The position numbers and the translations under genes are program-made. A stretch of DNA of 64,000 nt, taken from assembly GCA_013122435.1 (NCBI GenBank), contig WYDT01000005.1, positions 248,001 to 312,000 on the forward strand, in the 5' to 3' direction. Each line of letters opens with the position of its first letter. Positions within the stretch are counted from its first letter, which is position 1. The notes under the pieces were generated by a model that was given only the letters and a program-made list of their open reading frames with translations, was not told the DNA's origin and ran no database searches. This DNA comes from Chloroflexi bacterium AL-N1. Its GTDB lineage: Bacteria > Chloroflexota > Chloroflexia > Chloroflexales > Roseiflexaceae. Shown in pieces: positions 15,969 through 25,210 of the stretch.

Positions 15969-18142
15969 AACGACTTGTCGGTATTGTTAGTTGGCTAAGG
16001 CGCCGCCCCCTGCTAGTGATTTTACTCTTTGCACTAGGATTGCGCCTGCTGTTGTGGAGTCAACCACTGCACCAACCGGCCAATGACGAGGTCGAATACA
16101 TCGCAGTGGCGCAGGATCTGCTGGCGGGTCGTGGGTGGGTCTTCTACGAGAGTTACCACTGGCTGCGTGCACCGTTGTACCCGCTCTTTCTCGCCGGATC
16201 GTTGTGGCTCACGGGCGGCGACCTGCATCGTGCGGCGCTGCCCAACCTGCTCTTGAGTGTTGCTACAGTATATGTGAGCTACCGATTGACTTTTGCATTG
16301 TTTGGTCGCCGCGCTGGTCTTGTGGCAGCTTCAATTCTGGCGATATTGTGGACCCATGCGACATTTGCCAGCCTCTACATGGCCGAAACGCTGTTTGTTT
16401 TTTTGCTGACGGGTGGCTTTCTCTGTTTGACGCTGGCACACCAGCAGCGCATGGCCTCTGATACATCCCGATCAAACTGGCGCTGGCTCGCCACAGCCGG
16501 AGTATTGTTGGGCTGTGCTATCCTCACTCGTTCGGTTGCGTGGCTGTTTTTGCCGGTCATCGTGTTGTGGTTAGTGTTCCAACTTCCGAACCGTCAGTCT
16601 ACGGCATTGCCGGATCGTCAAACACTGCTGAGAAATGCCGTACTGTCCGTTGTCTTTGTCGTCAGCGCGGTGTTGATCATCGCGCCATGGACGACACGCA
16701 ACTACCTGGCCTATGGCGATTTTATTCTGGTCGAGACCGGGCTGTCGTACAATTTGTGGGCTTTTAGCGAACCACGCGAAGACTCAGCCACGATCTTTCG
16801 TACTTTGGAGAGTATTGCAAATCCAGCAGAACGGAGCGATTTTGCGACTGCCAAAGGGATGGAGCGTTTGCAGGAAGATCCGGCGATTATGGTGCGAAAA
16901 CTCTGGCCCAACTGGGTGTATCTCTGGCGGGTCAAGCCTATTCAGGATCGCTTTCTGCAGGAATTCTACTACGCAGATATTGAGTTGCCGCTCTTTGTTG
17001 CGGCGCTGATATTCGATGATCTGCTCTATCTCTTGATCACGCTGGCAGCCTTCGCCGGGTTGGTGTTATATCGACCGCGCGTACAAAATCCCTTTGCCCA
17101 TTCGAGACCACCACCGCGTGTGCATCGAGTTGTTGCACAACTTCAGCATCCCAAATGGCTCTGCGTCGGATGGATGCTTTATGTGATTGCGATCATTCTC
17201 CTCACACACGGTGAGGCGCGGTATCGCCACATCCTTTTTCCGGTGCTGATCCCCTTTGCAGCCTGGACGCTGACTTCACATCGGGAAATTCTGGTCCGTT
17301 ATGCTCCGGCTAGAATTTATACGGCCTGGATTGCACCACTACTTATTCTGGCGATCTGGACGCCCTATTTGTGGACGACTTTTCCATCTTATCCGTGGGA
17401 ATGGGCCCGGCAAAATCTAGTGCGTGGTTGGCACATACAAGTTGGTGATCTTGCCCAGTCGACTGGCAACTACCCCGCCGCGATGAATGCCTACCAACGG
17501 GCGGTTGAAGCCGAACCAACGCCGGATGGCTGGCTCCGCATCGGCGATCTGGCACGCTCACTCGGCGAAACCCAACGTGCTGTCGATGCCTATGAAGAAG
17601 CGATTGCTCTGGAGCCGCTCTATATTGCATCAACTACTCGGCTGGGCGACTTGCTACGAGCGAATGGCGACGAAGATGGTGCGCGCGAGGCTTTCGCGGG
17701 GTTTTACGCCGATGCTCAACAGATTACCAATTGGGCATGGCGCGAATTGGATACGCCACCACCAGCGTTTGTCGATGTAGGCGATGGTCTTGATTTTGGC
17801 TATGTGCACGGCGTCTACCCGGCTGAAAAACTACAGGGTACTATGGCCCGCTGGACAAATGGCGACGCTTTGATTCGTGTAGAGAATGATCTTGATAGCA
17901 CTTTTGCACGAGTCCAGCTACGGCTTGCGGCACCTCGCCCTGATGAACAACCTGTGCCTACCGACATTTGCCTGGCCAACACTTGCTACACGATCACACT
18001 GACCGCAACCTGGCGCATCTACGCACTCCTGTTTGAAATACCAGCAGGTGCAGCAACAACCATCGCTATCGAGAGTGCGACCTTCGATGCCGCCGATGGG
18101 CGGCAGCTCGGTATCCTGGTTGATTGGGTGACTAGAGGATAA
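15965..18142 (+). CDS. GT-C membrane glycosyltransferase (GT39/ArnT-like), third of three, with TPR
   Basis: 725 residues. TM1 is near residues 14-31, followed by ANDEVEYI (Asp41-Glu42) and WLRAPLYPLFLAG, then a bundle of helices to about residue 480. Two clear TPR units follow (NYPAAMNAYQRAVEAEP and TQRAVDAYEEAIALEP), then the shared C-terminal domain (FVDVGDGLDFGYVHGVY to the end), which here carries a Cys pair in ICLANTCY. The gene closes the operon: a hairpin overlaps its stop codon and AT-rich DNA begins immediately after. TPR repeats usually bind peptides, so a protein partner or acceptor is possible. Confidence 0.88.
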   Translation: MKRLVGIVSWLRRRPLLVILLFALGLRLLLWSQPLHQPANDEVEYIAVAQDLLAGRGWVFYESYHWLRAPLYPLFLAGSLWLTGGDLHRAALPNLLLSVATVYVSYRLTFALFGRRAGLVAASILAILWTHATFASLYMAETLFVFLLTGGFLCLTLAHQQRMASDTSRSNWRWLATAGVLLGCAILTRSVAWLFLPVIVLWLVFQLPNRQSTALPDRQTLLRNAVLSVVFVVSAVLIIAPWTTRNYLAYGDFILVETGLSYNLWAFSEPREDSATIFRTLESIANPAERSDFATAKGMERLQEDPAIMVRKLWPNWVYLWRVKPIQDRFLQEFYYADIELPLFVAALIFDDLLYLLITLAAFAGLVLYRPRVQNPFAHSRPPPRVHRVVAQLQHPKWLCVGWMLYVIAIILLTHGEARYRHILFPVLIPFAAWTLTSHREILVRYAPARIYTAWIAPLLILAIWTPYLWTTFPSYPWEWARQNLVRGWHIQVGDLAQSTGNYPAAMNAYQRAVEAEPTPDGWLRIGDLARSLGETQRAVDAYEEAIALEPLYIASTTRLGDLLRANGDEDGAREAFAGFYADAQQITNWAWRELDTPPPAFVDVGDGLDFGYVHGVYPAEKLQGTMARWTNGDALIRVENDLDSTFARVQLRLAAPRPDEQPVPTDICLANTCYTITLTATWRIYALLFEIPAGAATTIAIESATFDAADGRQLGILVDWVTRG

Positions 18143-18163
18143 AAGCGTTATTTTGCCTCTAGT
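18131..18163 (+). terminator. hairpin overlapping the stop of the third GT-C gene
   Basis: ACTAGAGG (18131-18138) pairs with CCTCTAGT (18156-18163). The stop codon lies in the 17-base loop, and the loop's AAAA and TTTT can extend the pairing. No T-run follows, so termination strength is uncertain. Confidence 0.5.
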
Positions 18164-18530
18164 AATGACAGCAAACTCATTACAGAATATTATAGCTGTA
18201 CATAGGGTCTAAAAGATTAATAATATATTTTTGTTTTGAAAAAGCTGTCAGGTAGCCTGTCAATTATCTTGAAAAACCTGAAATAATGTTTTATTTTTGA
18301 CATAAACCAGTGAAAGTACGCTTAGGTTAAATCATGAATTAATGACATAATCTTAATCTATTGCTTATTGAATAAGAGTATACTTGATTATATTACCTCC
18401 ACGAAGCAGGCTATTCTCCGTAAAAAACAAGATTGCATTAGATGCTATATCTGTTTTCAGTGTTTGGATTATTAAGTAAATTAATAGGAAGTGAATGTTT
18501 TTAGTGCGTAGTAATATTGGGAGGTTGAAA
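18164..18530. other. AT-rich intergenic region
   Basis: 367 bases markedly richer in A and T than the DNA to the left, with no gene recognised. It opens the low-GC island that includes the next gene and should hold that gene's promoter. A GGGAGG ribosome site (18519-18524) lies at its right end. Confidence 0.55.
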
Positions 18531-20036
18531 ATGAGCCAATTATTGCCGGAGATACACAAAGGGTTGCAGAGTAATAAGGAATATTCTGAGGAAGTACAAT
18601 TCTTGTCTTTTGCCAAAGAATATATTGGACTTCTTGCAACAGTAGCAGCAATACCATTATTATCATCGCTTTTTGAAATAATTTCACCACCTGCATCTCA
18701 AGCAAATGAAAAGCTGGCAGCTTTAAGTTCTTTTATGTGTATTATTGTATTTGTGTTATGTTTCCTGTTACGCTCTTTTTTAAGAGTATCTAAAAGATGG
18801 TATATCTGGATTACTGTAGGAAGTATGGCGTTGTCCATTGGGTGTATTGCATTTTATTTGGAATTCGACGCAATTTTTTTATTTCTTCCTTCTTCCCAGT
18901 TTCCTCTCTCTTTTTTGGAACTTATTCTCTACTTATCTATTTATCCCTTATTGACTTTTAGTTTAGGGATTGTGCTGGTGAAAGTATTTACCCAAAGGAA
19001 ATCAAGAGCGATACAGACCATTGTTGATAGCTATCTGATAGAATCGACAGACGAAATCATTGAAATTATCGAAGATTATATCAAGATGGAAGAAATAAAC
19101 AAAAAACATCCTATTCTGAATGAGTTATCTAATGAGATTTTTAAACCTTCACGTAATTATCTGCGTGATCTTAGCCGTGGAAGCCTTGAAATTAACCGTA
19201 ATACATTGATACAGGTTTCTAACTCATTGGAAGAGCATGCAGTAAGCTTTGATGCAGTAAGTGATCGCGATCTCGATTTCTGGGTAAATGTTGGTAAGGA
19301 TCAGATTGCACGTGATTATTTTGAGTTAAATGTGAATATGGTCAAGAGACCAGACACAAGGGTAACACGAATATTTGTCTTGTCTAAAACAGATCTAAAG
19401 AGAAAAGAGGAACTTATGCAAGTTCTCCAAAGACATCAGAGTGCTCATATTGGCTGGGCAGTTGTTTTGTACGAAACGATTGAGTACTTAAATTTCAGTG
19501 ATATGGGTGTGCCACTTGATTTTTCGTTTATCAGCACACAAGAGAAAGTTGAGAGTAATCAAAGAAACACTGTTCTGACGTATTTTAGAGATTATCGCAA
19601 CTCAAGTCGCCGATTTAGGGTTGTTTTTGAGATACCAAATAACGTGCAGGAATTTGAAAGACAGCGAAATAATTATCGTAAGATTCTTTCGTATTGTTGG
19701 TTGGCTAATGAGGAGTTTAAGCAAGTCTTTGATGACGAGATACTTTTTCCACGAAATATAAGGGATCGACTTATTGATCAAATTAGGCAATCAAATCAAC
19801 ATACATATATCCAGTTTAATAATGCTTGTCAAGGATCTACTTCACCTCATCGGAAGCTAGATGAGCAACAAATGTTTATGTATGAAGTATCACATTTGAA
19901 TGATGTGAAAGAGGCAGTCGAACATATGGTTCAATTGAGTAAGCTTCACGAAAATTGGTACACTATTATACCCGCAAACTCAGTTGGTTTGCCTAATTCA
20001 GAAGCATCATCAGCTACAAAAGTCAACAGAAAATAA
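18531..20036 (+). CDS. four-helix membrane protein with large cytoplasmic domain, AT-rich, unknown function
   Basis: 501 residues from the ATG at 18531, chosen because GGGAGG lies six bases upstream; the frame also extends to 18495. Four hydrophobic segments occur in the first 165 residues (around YIGLLATVAAIPLLSSLF, FMCIIVFVLCFLLRSFL, WITVGSMALSIGCIAFYL, LYLSIYPLLTFSLGIVLVKV). A charged, probably helical stretch follows (SYLIESTDEIIEIIEDYIKM), then about 300 soluble residues with alternating strands and helices, for example TRVTRIFVLSKTDLKRKEEL and HIGWAVVLYETIEYL. I did not recognise a family with confidence; the soluble part vaguely recalls PLD-like or sensor domains. Codon use is strongly AT-biased (TTA, AAT, ATA) against its neighbours, which suggests recent acquisition. 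A sensor or membrane effector, possibly of a defence type, is speculation. Confidence 0.8.
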   Translation: MSQLLPEIHKGLQSNKEYSEEVQFLSFAKEYIGLLATVAAIPLLSSLFEIISPPASQANEKLAALSSFMCIIVFVLCFLLRSFLRVSKRWYIWITVGSMALSIGCIAFYLEFDAIFLFLPSSQFPLSFLELILYLSIYPLLTFSLGIVLVKVFTQRKSRAIQTIVDSYLIESTDEIIEIIEDYIKMEEINKKHPILNELSNEIFKPSRNYLRDLSRGSLEINRNTLIQVSNSLEEHAVSFDAVSDRDLDFWVNVGKDQIARDYFELNVNMVKRPDTRVTRIFVLSKTDLKRKEELMQVLQRHQSAHIGWAVVLYETIEYLNFSDMGVPLDFSFISTQEKVESNQRNTVLTYFRDYRNSSRRFRVVFEIPNNVQEFERQRNNYRKILSYCWLANEEFKQVFDDEILFPRNIRDRLIDQIRQSNQHTYIQFNNACQGSTSPHRKLDEQQMFMYEVSHLNDVKEAVEHMVQLSKLHENWYTIIPANSVGLPNSEASSATKVNRK

Positions 20037-20522
20037 GATAAAAGGCAGTATTCTGCGCTCTCATGTTATCTATAATATTCAATGATATGGTATAGTGTTC
20101 TAATTTCCTCCAGAGCATTGTACCTTTTTATCCTTATCATCTTTTTGCTTAATGTTTTCTCATAAATGTATTTGCTTTTTTGACACTTTCATTAAAAATG
20201 TACATAAAACTTAAGTAGTCAAGCCTTCATCATGTCGGTTAGTCACCAAAGACTAATCCCTGTTCATCGGCAACCTCAAATGGCACGTTTGGCATTTTTC
20301 TTAACCATGTCGAAACCGGGGAGGTTATTTGGTCCTTTCCCATCGCATTTCTTAACCTGACTATGTTGGCACCTTTGCAAAAAAGATGACCATATTCTGA
20401 CCATACACGAGTAGTTTTTTGAGTGATCTCCGTTATACTGAAGCATAAAGTGTAGAACATTTGCAATTCTCTTCAATGTAAAAAGCATCGTTTGCTACAC
20501 TGACATTAGTTAAGGAGATCCT
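20037..20522. other. intergenic region at right edge of AT-rich island
   Basis: 486 bases. The first 180 or so remain AT-rich; composition then returns toward the average. No gene or RNA recognised. An AAGGAGA ribosome site for the next gene lies at the right end. Confidence 0.5.
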
Positions 20523-23411
20523 ATGCATCGCTTGCATCGTGGCGCACGCCACCACCTTTACCACCATATGCTATGGTTTTGTCTGATTGCCCTTGTTGCG
20601 ACGACTACTTTTGTACAACTTCCACCTGTCACAGCAGCAGAGACGCAGACGATTACCTATGCTACAAGCGATACCATCTTTCCCAATCCTGAACGGGGGT
20701 GGTACTTCATCCAGATGCCCTATGGTTCGGTCACGCGGCCACTACATGATGTCGATTTTGATGGGCTACGACAACAAAACATCACCATGATTCGACAAGT
20801 CTATCTGCTTGACAAATGGCGCAATCAAGCATTACCGCAATCGTTGCTAGATACTATGCAAGCTGATTTTGACCTGGTACGTGAAAATGGTTTCAAAATA
20901 ATTCTCAAATTCTCATACAACTGGGTGCATAGCGAAACAGGTAATCAGGATGCCTCTGTATTGCGTATCGACCAGCATCTCGATCAAATGCAACCATTGT
21001 TAGAAGAGAACGAAGATGTGATAGCTTTTCTCGAAGAAAGTTTTGTCGGTTATTGGGGGGAGTGGCACGACTCAACATCAGGTCACGTCATTCCCATGAC
21101 ACTGACTCTAACAGATGAAGGTCGGCAGGCATTCAATCGTGTGGCGGACTATCTACCCTCGCGGATGTGGTCCTCGCGCTATGGCCAGCAATTGATGCAA
21201 ATATACGAAACACCTCTTGCAGATGAGGATGTCTTCACGACTGCGCGACAGGCGCGGGTGGGTCTGTTCAATGCTGGCTTCCGTAGCGATCCGTCAGACT
21301 TTGGTTCCTGGAGTACCTACGATCCTGAGTTGGAAGCCCAGGAAAAAGCCTTTGCGGAACAGTCAACAGCCTACACTATTCAGAGCGGTGAGCCCGGTGG
21401 CATTCAGGACCCTGCCAATGCTGCATATGCCAAAAGTCGTGATGGCGCTATTGCCGATTGGTCACGCTTCCACTACAGCGCTCTTGCTGTTAATCAGTCT
21501 GATGCAGAAGCCACTGGTCAGTATGATGCTTGGAAACAGAATGGCGCCTATGATGTTGGTGATCGTCGGTTTGGCTATCGCTTCCGCCTGATTGAAGCAA
21601 CCCTTCCAAAGACTGCTACCGCCAATGAGCAACTTTCCGTGTCGGTGCAGATGGCCAACGATGGCTGGGCGCGCCCCTACAACCCACGGGATCTGGAAGT
21701 GGTCCTGCGCCACACCGAGACTGATGCGGTGGTCCGGCTTCAAGTCGAAACCGATCAAGATATGCGTCTGTTTTTACCGGGGCCTGGCGAAACCAAAGAC
21801 CTCAGTCTTGCGGTTGCCTTACCTGAAGATATAGCAAGTGGCGACTATAAGGTGCTGCTCAATCTGCCCGACCCTGCCGCGACGCTGAACGACCGTCCTG
21901 AGTATAGTATTCGTCTGGCGAACCACAATGTGTGGGAAGCCTCAACAGGCTATAACAAGCTGAATGCAACGCTTCAAGTCGAGAGTGGCGCATTGGATGT
22001 GCCCAGTGTTACCTCATTAATATTGATCAATGCTGACACCGATCAAGCTCTACAGGAATTACAGGATGGAGAGATCCTGGATCTGTCCACACTCAACGCC
22101 GCTAACCTGAGTATCCGTGCCAACACTGAGCCTACAACTGTCGGGAGTGTACAGTTTGTGCTTGATGATCAGCTCATTAAGACTGAGAACTATGTCCCCT
22201 ACACCATTGCTGGTGATGCTAATCAAGGAAAAGATTATCTCCCGTGGCAATTCCCTGCTTCTGGCGAGCACACACTTACTGCTATTCCATACAGTAGCGT
22301 GAATGGTGAGGGCCTCCCCGGACAGGATCTCACTATAAAGCTTTCATCAATTCAGACTACAGAAACACGCGACCCCTGGTTGTGGCCTTTCGCGCAGGAC
22401 AGCATCTGGAATACGCCGATTGGTTCTGATGCTGTATATGCGCCAGCCAATTTTGAGCCGAATGCCACGCTTGGTGGCGACAATGTCTATCTTTTGAAAC
22501 TTGATCGTGCCCATCCGGCTCGCCCGGTCTACGGCCACAATTCCTGGGGACCAGGACGTTGTACGGGCAGTAACCTCGGTTTTGATTGGCATATCCCCAA
22601 CGATTTTATTATTCCTGATGCAGGGGAGGGTAACCCGGATGGTCTTACACCAAACAACCCGTTTGCATTCTTGTTACCCGATGGCAATACCGTGTTCGAG
22701 GCCCAGGTGCTGGCGCGTTGTGAGCCGGATGGCCCGGTCTATGTCCCGTCATGGCTGGCAGTTGGTGACAATCCAGAGACAGCCAGACGGGATATCTATG
22801 GTGATGGGATTGATGGACAAAGTACAAGGTATGGTGGTTTTGGACATGGTGCATCCGGTATGTCAGCGCTGGGTGGTACAATTCGCAAAGGTGAGTTAAC
22901 CAGTGACACACCCATCCGTCATCCTATCAAACTGACGATGTGGGCCAAGAAGTATCTGTATTATGATGAGAACGACACGACTCCCGGCTATCGCTGGCCT
23001 GCTACTGGTGCTGATAATTATGCAGGCGATCCCAATAATCCCAGTCGATATCAAGGCAGTAACCCTGATATTGAAATGGGTACCTTGTTAGCCATTCCGC
23101 CTGATGTAAGTGCTGAGAGTCTGGGCCTACAGACTGATTCTGCCAAAAAGCTGTTCGCAGCAATGCAGGATTACGGTGTCTACATCGTGGAAGACTCCGC
23201 GTGGGACAATGCCCTACTGGTGTGGGAAAAGGGTGTTGAAGCTGAACTCAATGCCATAGGTATCAATCCCAGTTCAAAAGACGATTCGTTCTTTCAAGAT
23301 GTCAATACGCTCTTTCAGTCGCTCCATGCTGTCACCAATAACGGCCCTGACACTATTGGTGGTGGTGGCACACCGCGCGTTCCACTGGCTCCGCCCTTTG
23401 CGAATCAGTAA
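20523..23411 (+). CDS. secreted DUF4874/DUF4832-type protein with Ig-like domain and unknown C-terminal domain
   Basis: 962 residues. A signal peptide of about 39 residues ends VTAAE. Residues 45-205 begin TIFPNPERGWYF and contain GYWGEWH (177-182), the hallmarks of DUF4874, a TIM-barrel-like glycosidase-type domain. Residues 215-470 fit DUF4832 with its beta-sandwich end. Residues 496-608 are the Ig-like module seen in three other proteins here (ENYVPYTIAGD). Residues 616-935 form a separate domain opening DPWLWPFAQDSIWNTPIG, with YGGFGHGASGMSALGG and EMGTLLAIPP, that I cannot name. The tail is PRVPLAPPFANQ. AAGGAGA precedes the ATG. It is likely an extracellular carbohydrate-active protein; Glu180 is a candidate catalytic acid by position only. 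Confidence 0.82.
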   Translation: MHRLHRGARHHLYHHMLWFCLIALVATTTFVQLPPVTAAETQTITYATSDTIFPNPERGWYFIQMPYGSVTRPLHDVDFDGLRQQNITMIRQVYLLDKWRNQALPQSLLDTMQADFDLVRENGFKIILKFSYNWVHSETGNQDASVLRIDQHLDQMQPLLEENEDVIAFLEESFVGYWGEWHDSTSGHVIPMTLTLTDEGRQAFNRVADYLPSRMWSSRYGQQLMQIYETPLADEDVFTTARQARVGLFNAGFRSDPSDFGSWSTYDPELEAQEKAFAEQSTAYTIQSGEPGGIQDPANAAYAKSRDGAIADWSRFHYSALAVNQSDAEATGQYDAWKQNGAYDVGDRRFGYRFRLIEATLPKTATANEQLSVSVQMANDGWARPYNPRDLEVVLRHTETDAVVRLQVETDQDMRLFLPGPGETKDLSLAVALPEDIASGDYKVLLNLPDPAATLNDRPEYSIRLANHNVWEASTGYNKLNATLQVESGALDVPSVTSLILINADTDQALQELQDGEILDLSTLNAANLSIRANTEPTTVGSVQFVLDDQLIKTENYVPYTIAGDANQGKDYLPWQFPASGEHTLTAIPYSSVNGEGLPGQDLTIKLSSIQTTETRDPWLWPFAQDSIWNTPIGSDAVYAPANFEPNATLGGDNVYLLKLDRAHPARPVYGHNSWGPGRCTGSNLGFDWHIPNDFIIPDAGEGNPDGLTPNNPFAFLLPDGNTVFEAQVLARCEPDGPVYVPSWLAVGDNPETARRDIYGDGIDGQSTRYGGFGHGASGMSALGGTIRKGELTSDTPIRHPIKLTMWAKKYLYYDENDTTPGYRWPATGADNYAGDPNNPSRYQGSNPDIEMGTLLAIPPDVSAESLGLQTDSAKKLFAAMQDYGVYIVEDSAWDNALLVWEKGVEAELNAIGINPSSKDDSFFQDVNTLFQSLHAVTNNGPDTIGGGGTPRVPLAPPFANQ

Positions 23412-23439
23412 TTGTACAGCCTGATAGGTCATTATATCC

Positions 23440-23479
23440 AGACGTGACTCAGGAGCATTCGTGTTTCAGAGTCACGTCT
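23440..23479 (+). terminator. hairpin downstream of the DUF4874-type gene
   Basis: AGACGTGACTC (23440-23450) and GAGTCACGTCT (23469-23479) form a perfect 11-base stem with an 18-base loop, 28 bases after the stop. No T-run follows. Confidence 0.6.
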
Positions 23480-23664
23480 ATAGGTCTATAATCACCGTCT
23501 CTCTTTTGTACATCACTGCACAAATGCTACTAACTGTCGTGAGCGCTACCCCATAACCCAGTGAAACTCCAACAATCCTGTCACCATAGCCCAAATACAA
23601 TCTCTTACCATATACATATATCTCTGTTTGAGGAATAAACCTTCTTTCAACTTTGTTTGGACAC

Positions 23665-23693
23665 TTGACAAACTTTCAGTGGCGTGCTATAAT
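23665..23693 (+). promoter_or_regulatory. consensus sigma-70-type promoter of the ROK regulator gene
   Basis: TTGACA at 23665-23670 and TATAAT at 23688-23693 with a 17-base spacer, a full consensus match. The predicted transcript starts near 23700, about 70 bases before the favoured start codon. Confidence 0.8.
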
Positions 23694-23705
23694 TTTCATT
23701 ATACT

Positions 23706-23715
23706 AAACCGTTTT
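23706..23715. promoter_or_regulatory. possible operator at the ROK gene promoter
   Basis: AAACCGTTTT, a near-palindrome with a central CG flanked by A/T runs, lies 12 bases past the -10 box, overlapping the expected transcription start. Sites of this shape are typical of LacI- and ROK-type repressors. Autoregulation is inferred. Confidence 0.4.
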
Positions 23716-23768
23716 AAGAAGCTCCGTAATGCGCTCCGTTGAATGTGGCGCCTGGTGGGAAATGCAAC

Positions 23769-25016
23769 GTGGCAAAAGCACAGACAGCTGATCTCGCATT
23801 GATGCGCGAACTGAATGAACGTACCATCCTCGACCATATCCGTACCGATGGTCCGATCTCGCGTGCTGAACTGGCGCGCCGGAGTCGCCTCAGTCGTTCA
23901 ACGGTCTCCAGCATCATTACCGACTTACTCGCACATAATCTGGTGTGTGAAACAGGGGTGGGCCATTCGATGGGTGGGCGTCGTCCTATTATGGTTGAGT
24001 TCAATTATCAGTCAAGCTATGTTATTGGTGTTGATCTGGCTGCCACCGCCCTCACAGTATTACTCACTGATCTCCAGGCTAACGTTCTGCAACGTATCCA
24101 TCGCTCTCTTCGTTCTGCTACTAATATTGAATCATATGTGCAACAGGTCGTAGCAGCGATTCACCATGTGTTGGACACAGGCAACATACCGGCTAGTCAG
24201 ATTAGTGGTGTCGGTGTCGGTGTGCCAGGTCCACTGAGTAATGGATCTGTTCAATCAGCCTATGTCGTAGATCTTCCCAACTACCCCCGTGTACCGCTGC
24301 AAAGCTTACTCGAACAGGTGCTTGGGCTCCGCGTCTACCTTGAAAACGATGCCAATCTGGGTGCTTTAGCCGAGCATCGTTGGGGGAGCGCGCAAGGCTG
24401 GGAGAACGTTGCGTACATCTATCTTGGTGTCGCTGGCATCGGTGCCGGGCTCATTCTTGATGGTCAACTCTACCGTGGCGATATAGGCGTGGCTGGTGAG
24501 ATTGGCCATCTTGTCGTAGAATACCATCAGCCTGCCATGACCAATGGTATGCATGGAGATCTGCAACGCTTTGCCAGCACTAGTGCATTACTTGAGCAGG
24601 CTCATAACCATGGATTACCGTGTACTAGTATTGAAGAGGTGATTGAACAAGCGTACCAAAACGATGAAAACGCTATCGCTATTATTGGCGAGGCGGGTGA
24701 ACGGCTTGGTATGGCTATTGCCAGCGTGCTCAACTTGCTTAACCCAGGACGCATCGTCCTCGGTGGTAATTTGTCGGCAGCCGGACCACTCTTATTTGAT
24801 CCACTCTACCAGACATTGAGACAACACAGTTTGCCGCTGGTGGCTAATCATGTCAATATTCTCCCAGGGATGTTAGGCGAAGATGTTGTTGCTATTGGTG
24901 CCGTGTCACTTGTCGTTCAGCATGTGTTTGACACACCATCATTGCTACACACCACAAGTGCAGCACACCACAAGTGCAGCACAGGTTTTACCAGTAGACT
25001 CGGGATAAAGTATTGA
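23769..25016 (+). CDS. ROK family transcriptional regulator (NagC/XylR type), zinc motif lost
   Basis: 415 residues from the GTG at 23769, favoured because family members start MAK--T-D and GGTGGGA lies upstream; a TTG at 23739 is also possible. The winged HTH spans about residues 17-62 (ISRAELARRSRLSRSTVSSI). The ROK sugar-kinase fold follows with GVDLAATALTVLLTDL, GVGVPGPLS and LENDANLGALAE (Asp194). The CxCGxxGCxE zinc motif expected after GEIGHL is absent: the segment reads VVEYHQPAMTNGMHGDL. Catalysis is therefore unlikely, and sensing of a sugar is the probable role. The C-terminal codons contain a 16-base tandem duplication that alters the last residues. It is followed on the same strand by the sugar ABC transporter genes it probably controls. 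Confidence 0.9.
   Translation: MAKAQTADLALMRELNERTILDHIRTDGPISRAELARRSRLSRSTVSSIITDLLAHNLVCETGVGHSMGGRRPIMVEFNYQSSYVIGVDLAATALTVLLTDLQANVLQRIHRSLRSATNIESYVQQVVAAIHHVLDTGNIPASQISGVGVGVPGPLSNGSVQSAYVVDLPNYPRVPLQSLLEQVLGLRVYLENDANLGALAEHRWGSAQGWENVAYIYLGVAGIGAGLILDGQLYRGDIGVAGEIGHLVVEYHQPAMTNGMHGDLQRFASTSALLEQAHNHGLPCTSIEEVIEQAYQNDENAIAIIGEAGERLGMAIASVLNLLNPGRIVLGGNLSAAGPLLFDPLYQTLRQHSLPLVANHVNILPGMLGEDVVAIGAVSLVVQHVFDTPSLLHTTSAAHHKCSTGFTSRLGIKY
24949..24980. repeat. 16-base tandem duplication inside the ROK gene
   Basis: ACACCACAAGTGCAGC occurs twice, head to tail. Sixteen is not a multiple of three, so the event shifts the frame and replaces the original C-terminal residues of the ROK protein. 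Confidence 0.85.
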
Positions 25017-25210
25017 TAGCTGGCAAACAGCACTCACTGACCAAATATACTTATCGTTGTGATATGAAGAGGAACTATAAAAGTTCAAAATGTTGCGTTC
25101 AGAAAGGAGCCCCATAAGGTATATAACAACACATTTTTCCTTATTAGACTACGCTTTACACATGTTTATTTACAGATACTCCATTTTTATCAAGCAAAGG
25201 AGCCATTCAC

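Noticed and set aside
18531..20036. AT-rich membrane protein considered as part of a multi-gene defence island
   Set aside because: No nuclease, toxin, helicase or methylase gene is adjacent; neighbours are a glycosyltransferase operon and a secreted protein, so a defence role is not claimed.
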